Origin: Bacillota bacterium
GTDB taxonomy: Bacteria > Bacillota > Clostridia > Christensenellales > CAG-138
DNA: 16,244 nt
Direction: 5' to 3'
Assembly (NCBI GenBank): GCA_023426265.1
Contig: JAFABA010000103.1
Location: 1 to 16,244, forward strand
Part shown: positions 1-7,700 of the stretch, one piece after another
Layout: each line of letters starts with the position of its first letter
How positions within the stretch are numbered: the first letter of the stretch is position 1
Translations under genes and position numbers: made by a program
The notes under the pieces: generated by a model
The model's input: the letters and a program-made list of their open reading frames with translations, nothing else
Told to the model about the DNA's origin: nothing
Databases searched by the model: none

Positions 1-1164
1 GGCGATTGCGGGGACGCCGAAGGCGTTCTGGAAGTCCTGCCCGACGGGTACGGTTTCCTGCGCTCGGACAATTACCTTCCCGGCAACCGGGACGTGTATG
101 TTTCCATCGCGCAGATCAGGCGCTTCTCTTTAAAAACAGGCGATATGGTCACAGGCAAGACCCGCCCCTCCAAAGAGGGCGAGCGGTTCCTGGCTCTTTT
201 GTATATTACCGCCATCAACGGCGTTTCTCCCGAGGATATGGGTCCGCGCAGGCCGTTTGAAGAGCTTGTGCCCGTATACCCCGACGAACGGCTTACGCTC
301 GAATACCCGGGGCAGAACAATCTTGCTATCCGCCTCATCGACCTCATCGCGCCAATCGGCAAAGGGCAGCGCGGCATGATCGTGGCGCAGCCCAAGGCCG
401 GTAAGACGACACTGTTAAAGAACATCGCGAACGGCATTTCCAGGAACCACCCGGACGCGCATCTGATGGTGCTGTTGATCGACGAGCGCCCGGAGGAAGT
501 AACGGATATGCAGAGAAGCATCAAGGGCGAGGTGCTCTTTTCCACGTTCGACGAGCTGCCCGAGCACCACACCCGCGTGGCGGAAATGGTGCTTGAGCGC
601 GCCATGCGCCTTGTGGAAATGGGCAAGGACGTCATCATATTGATGGATAGCCTTACCCGCCTTGCCCGCGCCTACAACCTCTCCATACCGCCCACAGGCA
701 GGACGCTTTCCGGCGGCTTGGACCCCGGCGCGTTGCACAAGCCCAAGCGCTTTTTCGGCGCGGCGCGCAACATTGAAAACGGCGGCAGCCTCACCGTGAT
801 CGCGACGGCGCTTGTGGAGACCGGCAGCCGTATGGACGATATCATATTTGAAGAGTTCAAGGGCACCGGCAATATGGAAATCCATCTGGACCGCAAGCTG
901 TCCGAAAAGCGGATCTTCCCGGCCATCGACATCTACAAGTCCGGCACGCGCCGCGAGGAATTGCTGCTTAGTAAAGCGGAGCTTGAAGGCGTATTTACCA
1001 TGCGCCGCGTGCTCTCCGGCGGCAACCCGGCGGATGTGACGGAGCAGTTCATCAACATGCTCGAAAAGACCAACACCAACGAGGATTTCTTAAGCCGTCT
1101 CAGGGAGTGGCTGAACATATATGAAAAGGACGGCTACACCACCTCCTCGCGCTTTGGCAAGTAA
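1..1164 (+). CDS. rho: Transcription termination factor Rho (5' end missing)
   Basis: This is the C-terminal 387 residues of Rho, the hexameric RNA-dependent ATPase that translocates along nascent RNA and releases transcripts. The reading frame is open from base 1, so the start lies outside the window. Visible in order are the cold-shock-like RNA-binding domain (GVLEVLPDGYGFLR, then the stretch around VYVSIAQIRRF), the Walker A loop QPKAGKTT with its lysine codon at 403-405, the LIDERPEEVTDM block, the Walker B strand VIILMDSLTRLARAYN, the Q/R-loop regions (GGLDPGALHKPKRFFGAARN) and the C-terminal RRVLSGGNPADVTEQF. Only a little N-terminal sequence can be missing compared with short Rho proteins. 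A strong intrinsic terminator follows 17 bases after the stop. Rho next to rpmE is a common Bacillota arrangement. Identity is secure. Confidence 0.98.
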   Translation, partial: GDCGDAEGVLEVLPDGYGFLRSDNYLPGNRDVYVSIAQIRRFSLKTGDMVTGKTRPSKEGERFLALLYITAINGVSPEDMGPRRPFEELVPVYPDERLTLEYPGQNNLAIRLIDLIAPIGKGQRGMIVAQPKAGKTTLLKNIANGISRNHPDAHLMVLLIDERPEEVTDMQRSIKGEVLFSTFDELPEHHTRVAEMVLERAMRLVEMGKDVIILMDSLTRLARAYNLSIPPTGRTLSGGLDPGALHKPKRFFGAARNIENGGSLTVIATALVETGSRMDDIIFEEFKGTGNMEIHLDRKLSEKRIFPAIDIYKSGTRREELLLSKAELEGVFTMRRVLSGGNPADVTEQFINMLEKTNTNEDFLSRLREWLNIYEKDGYTTSSRFGK

Positions 1165-1181
1165 TTTTTGAACCACAAATG

Positions 1182-1221
1182 CGGGGCAGGACGGGCGAAT
1201 GTCGTCCTGCCCCGTATTTTT
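1182..1221 (+). terminator. Intrinsic terminator of rho
   Basis: Bases 1182-1192 and 1204-1214 form a perfect 11-bp GC-rich stem with an 11-base loop. They are followed by TATTTTT at 1215-1221. It lies 17 bases after the rho stop and ends the rho transcript before the separate rpmE promoter. Confidence 0.92.
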
Positions 1222-1242
1222 ATGGATTTCAAACAAAACCCA

Positions 1243-1272
1243 TTGCATTTCTCCGCTGCGTTGTTATATAAT
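1243..1272 (+). promoter_or_regulatory. Sigma-A type promoter of rpmE
   Basis: A -35 box TTGCAT at 1243-1248 and a perfect -10 box TATAAT at 1267-1272 are separated by 18 bases. The expected transcription start near 1279 gives a leader of about 64 bases before the rpmE ATG. The site lies in the only gap between the rho terminator and rpmE. Confidence 0.82.
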
Positions 1273-1342
1273 ACTTAGGCTGACGCATTGCGGCGTGTCC
1301 GCTTTAGATACCATCGGTTGTACCGGAAAGGGTGAATTGACA

Positions 1343-1540
1343 ATGAAGAAGGATATACATCCCAGCTATGGCGAATCCGTCGTCCGTTGCGCTTGCGGCG
1401 AAACGTTCACGACCGGCTCCGTAAAGGGCGAACTCAAGGTGGAAATTTGCTCCAAGTGCCACCCCTTCTATACCGGCAGGCAGAAGCTGATAGACAGCGG
1501 CGGCCGTGTGGACCGCTTCAAGAAGCGTTACGGAATGTAA
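1343..1540 (+). CDS. rpmE: 50S ribosomal protein L31, zinc-binding type
   Basis: This 65-residue protein is ribosomal protein L31 of the large subunit, which bridges the central protuberance to the 30S head. It begins MKKDIHPSYG, the usual L31 N-terminus. It keeps all four zinc ligands of the C+ form: the CAC pair at C16 and C18 and the CSKC pair at C36 and C39, followed by HPFYTG. The ATG at 1343 is chosen over upstream in-frame codons because the family starts here and GGTG of a weak ribosome site (AAAGGGTGA) lies 8 bases upstream. The gene is a one-gene unit with its own promoter (1243-1272) and terminator (1578-1602). The C+ form is commonly the one used when zinc is sufficient. No zinc-starvation paralogue is visible here. 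Confidence 0.98.
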   Translation: MKKDIHPSYGESVVRCACGETFTTGSVKGELKVEICSKCHPFYTGRQKLIDSGGRVDRFKKRYGM

Positions 1541-1577
1541 GACCAAAAGCCAGGCTAAAAAGCATGCTAAGCTATGG

Positions 1578-1602
1578 AGCCTTCCGATAAGGAAGGCTTT
1601 TT
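1578..1602 (+). terminator. Intrinsic terminator of rpmE
   Basis: The arms 1578-1585 (AGCCTTCC) and 1591-1598 (GGAAGGCT) pair perfectly over 8 bp around a 5-base loop and run into TTTTT at 1598-1602. It lies 38 bases after the rpmE stop. Confidence 0.92.
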
Positions 1603-1633
1603 GGCGTAGTCCGGCAATTACATGCCCGCTGAA

Positions 1634-1663
1634 ATGACAGAAGCGGCGCTCCTGTGTTATAAT
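1634..1663 (+). promoter_or_regulatory. Promoter of the DUF1385-prmC operon
   Basis: ATGACA at 1634-1639 and a perfect TATAAT at 1658-1663 are spaced by 18 bases. The site lies between the rpmE terminator and the ATG at 1718, so it probably drives the DUF1385 gene, prmC and the CapA-like gene, and perhaps prfA. Confidence 0.75.
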
Positions 1664-1717
1664 AAATAGATAAGCGCGTCATTTTCTGTGGCATCAGGCG
1701 CTTGGACAGGAGAAAAT

Positions 1718-2827
1718 ATGAAAAAGCAAAAGGAAGAAGCGAATGTCTGCACCATCGGCGGGCAGGCGGTAATGGAAGGGGTCATGATGAAAGCCCCCAC
1801 CGGTATCGCGCTTGCGGTGCGCCGGGCGGATAACAGCATCGCTACCGAATATACCGCGCAGGAAAACAAAGCGAAAAAGGGCACGTTCTTGGGCTGGCCT
1901 ATCGTGCGCGGGGTGGTCACGTTTGTAGACTCGCTGACCACCGGCATGCGCACCATCACCCGCTCCGCGGAGCTGTACGGGGAAGAGATCATGGAGGAGC
2001 CCTCCAAGTTTGAAAAATGGCTCTCTAAGGTTACAGGAAGGCCGGTGGACAAAATCGTGGTGGATATCGCGGTGGTGCTGGCCATCCTCCTGGCGGTCGG
2101 CCTGTTCTTCATGCTGCCCACGTTTTTGAGCGGCCTGATTTTGCGCGGTTATGAAGGCGCAACGATATGGAAGAGCCTGACCGAAGGGTTCGTGCGTCTC
2201 GCCATATTCTTGGGGTACCTGTTTTTAATCAGCAGGATGAAGGAGACCAAGCGCCTGTTCATGTACCACGGCGCGGAGCACAAGACAATCGCCTGCTATG
2301 AGCACGGCGCGGAATTGACGCCGGAAAACGCCATAAAGTATTCCCGCCTGCATCCGCGCTGCGGCACGAACTATTTGTTCCTCGTCATGGCAATCAGCAT
2401 ATTGTTCTTTGCCGTGGTGGGCTTTAACGCGAACTTCTGGCTCAGGCTGTTTTCGCGCATCCTGCTGCTGCCCGTCGTAGCGGGCATCTCCTATGAGGTG
2501 CTGCGCTTTGGCGGAAGATCGGAAAGTGTCTTAGCCCGCATCGTGCGCGCGCCGGGTATGGCGCTCCAGCACATCACCACCGTGGAGCCGGACGAAGGCA
2601 TGCTTGAGGTGGCGATCACCGCGTTCAAAATCGCGCTGGACCCCGCTTCGTATTTTGCGAAGAAACAGGCTGAGGAAGAAGCCGCAAAGGAACTTGCGGA
2701 AGCCGAAGCCAACTCTGAAGAAGAAAGTGCGGAACCAGCCGCAGAGCAGGCGGAAAATTCCGAGGACAACAGAGCGACAGAGCCGGAGTCCGTTGGTCGT
2801 ACGATGGGGGAAGCCGAAGCGGTATGA
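1718..2827 (+). CDS. DUF1385 family integral membrane protein (YqhQ-like)
   Basis: This 369-residue protein belongs to the DUF1385 (YqhQ) family, whose biochemical function is unknown to me. Conserved blocks are IGGQAVMEGVMMKAPTG near the N-terminus, RGVVTFVDSL, the YHGAEHKTIACYEHG block in the middle and HPRCGTNYLF after it. The His, Glu and Cys residues there look like a metal or catalytic site facing the membrane. About four hydrophobic segments are visible: IAVVLAILLAVGLFFM, FVRLAIFLGYLFLI, YLFLVMAISILFFAVVGF and ILLLPVVAGISYEVL. The last 60 or so residues form a Glu/Ala-rich, low-complexity acidic tail that is probably disordered and cytosolic. The ATG at 1718 follows AGGAGA at 1708-1713. 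The stop overlaps the prmC start as ATGA (2824-2827), implying translational coupling. The family commonly sits beside prmC and prfA in Clostridia, suggesting but not proving a link to translation. Confidence 0.93.
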   Translation: MKKQKEEANVCTIGGQAVMEGVMMKAPTGIALAVRRADNSIATEYTAQENKAKKGTFLGWPIVRGVVTFVDSLTTGMRTITRSAELYGEEIMEEPSKFEKWLSKVTGRPVDKIVVDIAVVLAILLAVGLFFMLPTFLSGLILRGYEGATIWKSLTEGFVRLAIFLGYLFLISRMKETKRLFMYHGAEHKTIACYEHGAELTPENAIKYSRLHPRCGTNYLFLVMAISILFFAVVGFNANFWLRLFSRILLLPVVAGISYEVLRFGGRSESVLARIVRAPGMALQHITTVEPDEGMLEVAITAFKIALDPASYFAKKQAEEEAAKELAEAEANSEEESAEPAAEQAENSEDNRATEPESVGRTMGEAEAV

Positions 2828-3648
2828 ACTCCGTCGCATGGTCGCTCCAGCGCGCGCAGCGGGAGCTGCTGTTGGTTGCGGGAGAGGAAAGCGCGCAGCA
2901 GGCAAGGCTGCTTGTGGCCCATATATTGGGATGCGCGCCGGGCGAACTGCTAATAAAACGGGAACATCCGTTTTCAGAGGATGAATCGGCTCAATTGGAT
3001 GTACTGCTTATGCGCCGCAAAAACGGAGAGCCGCTGCAATATCTGCTCGGAGTTTGGGGCTTTATGGGGCTGACGTTTCAAGTTGCGCCCGGCGTCCTCA
3101 TCCCGCGGCAGGATACGGAAACGCTCTGCGAGCATGCGCTCAAACTTGCGAAGGAGCGCCGGTACAAAACGGCCCTCGATCTCTGCTGCGGTACGGGCTG
3201 CATTGGAATCTCCATGGCGAAACTGGGCGGGCTTAGGGTTACCTGCTCCGATCTTTCGCCGGATTGTGCGGCGCTCACCCGACAGAACGCGGAACGAAAC
3301 GGCGTATCCGTTGGCATGTTGCAAGGCAGCTTTTTTGCACCCGTATCCGGCCGGCTCGATATGATACTCTCTAACCCGCCGTATCTAACGGCAGAAGATA
3401 TGCGCTCGCTGCAGCGGGAAGTCTCTTTCGAACCGGAACTCGCGCTTTATGGCGGGGAGGATGGCCTTGCGGCCTACCGGGAGATTGCGTTGGGGTATGA
3501 AGCCCACCTGAACGAAGGCGGCGTATTGCTGCTGGAGGTGGGCGCAGGGCAGGCACAGGACGTTTGCGCGCTGTTTCCCGGGCGGCATACAGAATGCATA
3601 TATGATTACAACGGCGTTGCGCGCGTGGTTCAGGTGGATGCGAGGTAG
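2824..3648 (+). CDS. prmC: Peptide chain release factor N5-glutamine methyltransferase
   Basis: PrmC (HemK) uses S-adenosylmethionine to methylate the glutamine of the GGQ motif in release factors RF1 and RF2, which speeds peptide release. The 274-residue protein has the helical N-terminal domain (about 1-85), the substrate-side motif LIPRQDTE (92-99), the SAM-binding motif I DLCCGTGCIGIS (119-130) and the catalytic NPPY tetrapeptide at 184-187. Length and motif order are normal for the family. It starts at the ATG that overlaps the DUF1385 stop (ATGA), so the two are probably co-translated. Its substrate, RF1, is encoded two genes downstream with a CapA-like lipoprotein gene between, which is less usual than direct adjacency. 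Confidence 0.97.
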   Translation: MNSVAWSLQRAQRELLLVAGEESAQQARLLVAHILGCAPGELLIKREHPFSEDESAQLDVLLMRRKNGEPLQYLLGVWGFMGLTFQVAPGVLIPRQDTETLCEHALKLAKERRYKTALDLCCGTGCIGISMAKLGGLRVTCSDLSPDCAALTRQNAERNGVSVGMLQGSFFAPVSGRLDMILSNPPYLTAEDMRSLQREVSFEPELALYGGEDGLAAYREIALGYEAHLNEGGVLLLEVGAGQAQDVCALFPGRHTECIYDYNGVARVVQVDAR

Positions 3649-3670
3649 CGCCGTTTCCTGAGGAGGAAAG

Positions 3671-4990
3671 ATGCGCAAGGGGGAGAAGCTGCGCTTTTTT
3701 CAAGCGGTGCGCTTGCTTGCGTGCGCGCTTTTTGCCATCCTGTTGTGCGGCTGTGTACAGCCCGTGTTTATGGCTGAGCCGGGCGTGCTGGAAATCCCCG
3801 AGGCAACGCGGCCCACGCCCTTTCCTGCCCAAAAGCCTTCGCCTGCGCCTACATTGGAGCCCACCCCGGCGCCCGAGCCGCTTCCGGTGTACGCCACAAT
3901 CGGCGCGGTGGGGGATATCATGATGATGCAGAGCCAGGTCAGCGGCGCTTGGAGCGACGCATTGCAGGGTTACGATTTCACGCCGAGCTTTCACGCCATG
4001 CAGACGTGGTTTTCAAAAACGGATCTGCTGTGCGGAAACCTTGAGACCCCGCTTGCAGGAGCGGATGCCGGGTATACCGGCCCCGCGCCTGCTACGCCCA
4101 CGCCAATGCCGGGCGGAACGCCGGCGGAGCGGGAACTTCAGACGTTCAATGCGCCGGATGCCTTGGCAATATCTTTGAAAAACGTGGGGTTTGATGTTAT
4201 CACCACCGCCAACAACCACTGCCTGGACCGGGGCAGTGCGGGGCTATATCGCACGGCGCAGGTGTTGCGGGAGGCGGGGCTTGTTCAGCTTGGGGCCTAT
4301 CTTTCGGAAGAGGATCGGGCGATGCCGCGCATAATAGAGATCAACGGCATCCGTGTGGGGCTGCTCGCATGGACGTTCAGCGTCAACGGGTACGAAGACA
4401 TGCTCGGTTCCGATGAGCGGAGTTATGCCGTAGGGAGGCTCGACAAGACAAAAATGGCGGCGGATATCCGTCTTGCGCGGGAAGCGGGCGCGGAATTTCT
4501 GATCGCGTTCCCGCACTGGGATATCGAGTATATGGAACAACCCGCAAGCTCCACAAAAAAGCTTGCCAAATGGATGCTGGAGCAGGGCGTGGACGCCGTA
4601 TTGGGCGCTCACCCGCATGTCGTCCAACCGGCCGAGTATGTGACGGTACAGAGAAGCGGCACGGATTATACCGGCCTTGTGGTGTATTCCATGGGGAATT
4701 TCATCTCCAACATGTCTCCCGCGCCCAAGACGTATGGCATGTATGTGGAGCTGACTTTAATAAAAACGCCGGAGGGCGCGGTTTCTTTAGAGAATGCGGG
4801 CATACTGCCCCTCCTATGCACGAAACATAGGGTGGAAGGGCGTACGCTGCACGAAGTGCTGCCCGCGCTTGCGGATGTCTCCGCCGTTGCGCCATACGGA
4901 ACACTCTCCGCGGAGGAGTATGGGGAACTAAATAACGCGCGCGCCCATGTGCAGCGCGTCGCGGGAAACGCCGTGCCCATGCTGGGGTGA
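3671..4990 (+). CDS. CapA-like metallophosphatase-fold lipoprotein
   Basis: This 439-residue protein is a secreted lipoprotein of the CapA (PGA_cap) family. Family members share a calcineurin-like metallophosphatase fold; some act in poly-gamma-glutamate capsule synthesis, but most are of unknown substrate. A charged N-terminus (MRKGEKLR) and a hydrophobic stretch lead to the lipobox LCGC with lipidated Cys28. A Pro/Thr/Ala-rich spacer at about 46-73 lifts the domain off the membrane. Likely metal ligands are visible: GDIMM (D82), GNLETP (N123, E125), ANNHCLD (N181-N182-H183), PHWD (H282) and GAHPHV (H314, H316). A proline-rich insertion (about 130-156) splits the region after GNLETP. The ATG follows AGGAGG 22 bases after prmC, so it is probably in the same operon. 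No other capsule genes are visible, so a poly-glutamate role is not supported. Confidence 0.9.
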   Translation: MRKGEKLRFFQAVRLLACALFAILLCGCVQPVFMAEPGVLEIPEATRPTPFPAQKPSPAPTLEPTPAPEPLPVYATIGAVGDIMMMQSQVSGAWSDALQGYDFTPSFHAMQTWFSKTDLLCGNLETPLAGADAGYTGPAPATPTPMPGGTPAERELQTFNAPDALAISLKNVGFDVITTANNHCLDRGSAGLYRTAQVLREAGLVQLGAYLSEEDRAMPRIIEINGIRVGLLAWTFSVNGYEDMLGSDERSYAVGRLDKTKMAADIRLAREAGAEFLIAFPHWDIEYMEQPASSTKKLAKWMLEQGVDAVLGAHPHVVQPAEYVTVQRSGTDYTGLVVYSMGNFISNMSPAPKTYGMYVELTLIKTPEGAVSLENAGILPLLCTKHRVEGRTLHEVLPALADVSAVAPYGTLSAEEYGELNNARAHVQRVAGNAVPMLG

Positions 4991-5027
4991 ATACAGGAAC
5001 TCATATCGACAGGAATATTGGACAATT

Positions 5028-5082
5028 TGTAGGGGTCGCCGCTCTCGGCGACCTGCGGTACGCCCAAGGTGCGTCCCCTACA
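5028..5082 (+). repeat. Intergenic palindromic element with TGTAGGGG ends
   Basis: The 55-base segment is bounded by perfect inverted ends, TGTAGGGG at 5028-5035 and CCCCTACA at 5075-5082. Inside is a perfect 8-bp hairpin, 5034-5041 with 5046-5053 around a CTCT loop, then a weaker stem around 5060-5074. It occupies the 156-base gap between the CapA-like gene and prfA. From general familiarity, similar TGTAGGGG-ended palindromes are dispersed in Clostridia genomes. I cannot count copies here because only one is in the window. It lacks a clear T-tract, so it is not a standard terminator. Confidence 0.7.
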
Positions 5083-5146
5083 GTTCAACATTGAATGGGA
5101 GAATTAACGCATCCATTGCGGAGGCGATTTGAAAAAGGGGAGCCCG

Positions 5147-6226
5147 ATGAAGAACAAGCTCGAGCTGATCAAACAGAAGTATGAAAGACTGAGCCATGCC
5201 CTTGCGGAGCCGGACGCCATGGCCGACCAGGCCGCCTGGCGCGTAATGGTCAAGGAGCATGCGGATTTAAGCGGCATTGTCCAGGAGTACGACGCGTACC
5301 TTGCCGTAGAACAGGCGCGCGCGGACTGCCGGGCCATGCTGGATGAGCATCTGGATGCGGAAATGAAGGAAATGGTGCGCGCGGAACTCGACGAGCTCGT
5401 TGAGCGCGAAGAAAAACTGCTCGAAAACCTCAAAGTGCTGCTGCTGCCCAAGGACCCCAACGATGAGAAGGACGTCATCATCGAAGTCCGCGCGGGCACC
5501 GGCGGCGACGAAGCCGCGCTATTCGGCGCGGACCTGTTGCGCATGTACCTGCGCTATGCCGAGCGCAACGGCTACAAGGTGGAGTATTTGACCAACAACG
5601 TCACCGATATGGGCGGCGTCAAGGAAGTGGTAATCTCTTTGGGCGGCAAGCGCGGCGCGTACAGCCGTTTAAAGTACGAAAGCGGCGTGCACCGTGTGCA
5701 GCGCGTGCCCGAAACCGAGTCCCAGGGCCGCATCCATACCTCCGCCGCCACCGTCGCCGTAATGCCGGAAGCGGAGGACGTGGAAGTGGACATCAAGGAC
5801 GGCGATCTTCGTATAGATACCTACCGTTCCTCGGGTGCTGGCGGCCAGCACGTCAACAAGACGGACAGCGCTATCCGCATCACGCACCTGCCCACGGGGC
5901 TTGTCGTGGCCTGCCAGGACGAGCGCTCGCAGTTGAAAAACAAAGAGCAGGCCATGCGCCTGTTAAAAAGCCGCCTCTTGGAAATGTACCAGACGCAGCA
6001 GGACGAGGCGCAGGCAAGCGTTCGCAAAAGCATGGTCGGCTCCGGCGACCGCAGCGAGCGCATCCGCACCTACAATTTCCCGCAGGGCCGCGTGACGGAC
6101 CACCGCATCGGCCTTACGCTCTACAAGCTGGAGCAGTTCCTGGACGGCGACATGGATGAAATGATCGACGCGCTGATTTTGGCGGACCGCGCCGCCAAGC
6201 TGGGCAGCGCGGAGGGTGCGGAGTAA
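5147..6226 (+). CDS. prfA: Peptide chain release factor 1
   Basis: RF1 recognises UAA and UAG stop codons in the ribosomal A site and triggers hydrolysis of the peptidyl-tRNA. The 359-residue protein carries the tripeptide anticodon as PET (188-190) in the context VQRVPETESQGRIH. This is the PxT form typical of RF1 and not the SPF form of RF2. The catalytic GGQ is at 232-234 in SSGAGGQHVNKTDSAIR; Q234 is the expected PrmC methylation site. Length is typical. The ATG at 5147 is preferred because MKNKLELIKQKYERL matches the family N-terminus and GGGGAG lies 4 bases upstream. An in-frame TTG at 5129 with GAGG upstream would add six residues (MKKGSP) and cannot be excluded. The gene is separated from the CapA-like gene by a palindromic element. 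Confidence 0.98.
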   Translation: MKNKLELIKQKYERLSHALAEPDAMADQAAWRVMVKEHADLSGIVQEYDAYLAVEQARADCRAMLDEHLDAEMKEMVRAELDELVEREEKLLENLKVLLLPKDPNDEKDVIIEVRAGTGGDEAALFGADLLRMYLRYAERNGYKVEYLTNNVTDMGGVKEVVISLGGKRGAYSRLKYESGVHRVQRVPETESQGRIHTSAATVAVMPEAEDVEVDIKDGDLRIDTYRSSGAGGQHVNKTDSAIRITHLPTGLVVACQDERSQLKNKEQAMRLLKSRLLEMYQTQQDEAQASVRKSMVGSGDRSERIRTYNFPQGRVTDHRIGLTLYKLEQFLDGDMDEMIDALILADRAAKLGSAEGAE

Positions 6227-6590
6227 CTTTAACGATCGGAATTTTTCAGGGGCTTTGCCCCTAGGACCCCACCCAAGGGACATATCCCTTGGGAATCCCA
6301 TTCCTATAAAATGGTGTTTGAAAATGCTCGCGGATGGGTTCTTAGGAGCTTTCCGAGGGAAAGCGGGTTCGATGCCCAAGGCAGAAACCGATCCAGTGAA
6401 TCGGTTTCAGAACCCCGGGGTCCTTGCTTACGGCCCTAAGCGGGTGTTTGGGAGCCGAAGCTGAGCACCGCCAGTGGCGGAGCAAGCGAAGCGTAGGTTC
6501 AGTGCGCAAGGAAGTGCAAGCCCATTAGGGATTGCGCGACCATTGCAAACTGAGGGCCCGTCAGGCAGCGCCCTCAATTTTGGAGGTACC
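6227..6590 (+). other. Gene-free hairpin island between prfA and tsaC
   Basis: No credible gene is visible in these 364 bases. They hold a chain of hairpins: 6248-6253 with 6257-6262 (6 bp, loop TTT), 6272-6280 with 6285-6293 (9 bp, loop CATA), 6348-6354 with 6358-6364 (7 bp, loop GAG), 6384-6392 with 6400-6408 (9 bp, 7-base loop), 6468-6472 with 6476-6480 (5 bp, loop AGT) and 6551-6557 with 6570-6576 (7 bp, 12-base loop). The first two resemble GC-rich palindromes dispersed in Clostridia genomes. The last sits just upstream of the tsaC ribosome site and could influence its translation or end incoming transcripts, but its tail AATTTT is weak. No convincing promoter pair was found, and the tsaC promoter is not identified. 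Confidence 0.7.
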
Positions 6591-7634
6591 ATGCAAACAA
6601 CGCTCATCGACGCGCGGGGAAACCAGGAAGCAGGTACGCAGCTTGGTGGGCAGCTTCTGCGTTCCGGCGAGCTTGTGGCATTTCCCACAGAAACCGTGTA
6701 CGGTCTTGGCGCAAACGGTTTGGATGAAACGGCCGTACAGAAGATATTCGAGGCGAAGGGCCGCCCTGCGGACAACCCGCTTATCCTGCACGTTTCACGC
6801 AAGAACGACGTCAGGAAGCTGTGGGATACCGTGCCGGAAACAGCCCGGCGGCTGATGGATGCCTTCTGGCCGGGCCCATTGACACTGGTGCATACAAAAA
6901 CAGATATCGTGCCGGATGTCGTGACGGCAGGACTTGATACGGTTGCCGTGCGCATGCCGGAGCATAAAACGGCGCGCGCGCTGATTCAGGCGGCGGGCGT
7001 ACCGGTTGCCGCCCCCAGCGCCAACCTTTCCGGGAAACCCAGCCCCACGATCGCCCGGCATGTGTTTGAAGATATGCAGGGGAAAATCCCGCTCATACTC
7101 GATGGCGGCAGCTGCGAATACGGCTTGGAGTCCACAGTCCTCAAAATCGGCTCCCCGTGCGTCATATTGCGGCCGGGCGCCGTGACAAAGGGCATGCTGG
7201 AGGCTGTGATCGGCCCGGTGAAGCTGCACAAAAGCCTGCTGCAGCCCCTTGACAGCGGGGAGAACGCGCCTTCCCCCGGCATGAAGTATAAGCATTACGC
7301 GCCGGAAGCGGAGGTTATTGTCGTTTCCGGGAAGCCGGAGCGGATCGCAAAGCGCATCGCCATGCTCTATGAAAGCTATACATTTTCGGGGAAAAGCTGT
7401 GTTATTTTGGCGACAGAGCAAACCCAGCACTTTTATCACGGAAAAGAGTATGTTATAATAGGCGACAGAGAGCGCCCAAAATCGCTTTGCGAAAGCTTGT
7501 TTTCCGTATTGCGCGAACAAGGCAAAAAGGCCGACGTGCTCCTTTGCGAGGAAATCCCCGCGGAGGAAGCCGGCCTTGCGTTCATGAACCGTCTGCTGCG
7601 CGCAGCCGGGTTCCATACCGTACAGGCGGAATAA
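6591..7634 (+). CDS. tsaC: L-threonylcarbamoyladenylate synthase (Sua5 type)
   Basis: This enzyme makes threonylcarbamoyl-AMP from threonine, bicarbonate and ATP, the first step of the t6A37 modification of ANN-decoding tRNAs. The 347-residue length marks the two-domain Sua5 form (YwlC-like) as opposed to short TsaC. The N-terminal YrdC domain (about 15-205) has FPTETVYGLG (31-40), KGRP (56-59) in the context EAKGRPADNPL, FWPGPLT, SANLSG (143-148) and GLESTV. The linker SPGMKYKHYAP (228-238) precedes the C-terminal Sua5 domain. The ATG at 6591 follows GGAGG at 6582-6586. An in-frame extension upstream to 6474 crosses hairpin-rich non-coding sequence and shows no family similarity, so I rejected it. 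It begins a tsaC - phosphatase - rpiB - upp gene order conserved in Bacillota. Confidence 0.96.
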   Translation: MQTTLIDARGNQEAGTQLGGQLLRSGELVAFPTETVYGLGANGLDETAVQKIFEAKGRPADNPLILHVSRKNDVRKLWDTVPETARRLMDAFWPGPLTLVHTKTDIVPDVVTAGLDTVAVRMPEHKTARALIQAAGVPVAAPSANLSGKPSPTIARHVFEDMQGKIPLILDGGSCEYGLESTVLKIGSPCVILRPGAVTKGMLEAVIGPVKLHKSLLQPLDSGENAPSPGMKYKHYAPEAEVIVVSGKPERIAKRIAMLYESYTFSGKSCVILATEQTQHFYHGKEYVIIGDRERPKSLCESLFSVLREQGKKADVLLCEEIPAEEAGLAFMNRLLRAAGFHTVQAE

Positions 7635-7700
7635 ATCCATCTTTTTCGGAATGCGCATACGCGCACAATTGCGGCAGTCCCGCATGAACAGGAGGATATT

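Noticed and set aside
3371..3994. 207-codon minus-strand open frame across the prmC/CapA-like junction
   Set aside because: Opposite two well-supported genes and rich in Arg, His and Pro, as expected for an antisense shadow.
3671..4990. Poly-gamma-glutamate capsule synthesis role for the CapA-like protein
   Set aside because: No capB, capC or capD homologues are nearby, and the family is mostly of unknown substrate.
6216..6464. 82-codon open frame after prfA
   Set aside because: It begins inside prfA, runs through palindromes and has no ribosome site or recognised domain. Kept only as a repeat question.
6474..6590. In-frame N-terminal extension of tsaC
   Set aside because: It crosses hairpins and lacks family similarity. 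GGAGG and the family N-terminus support the ATG at 6591.
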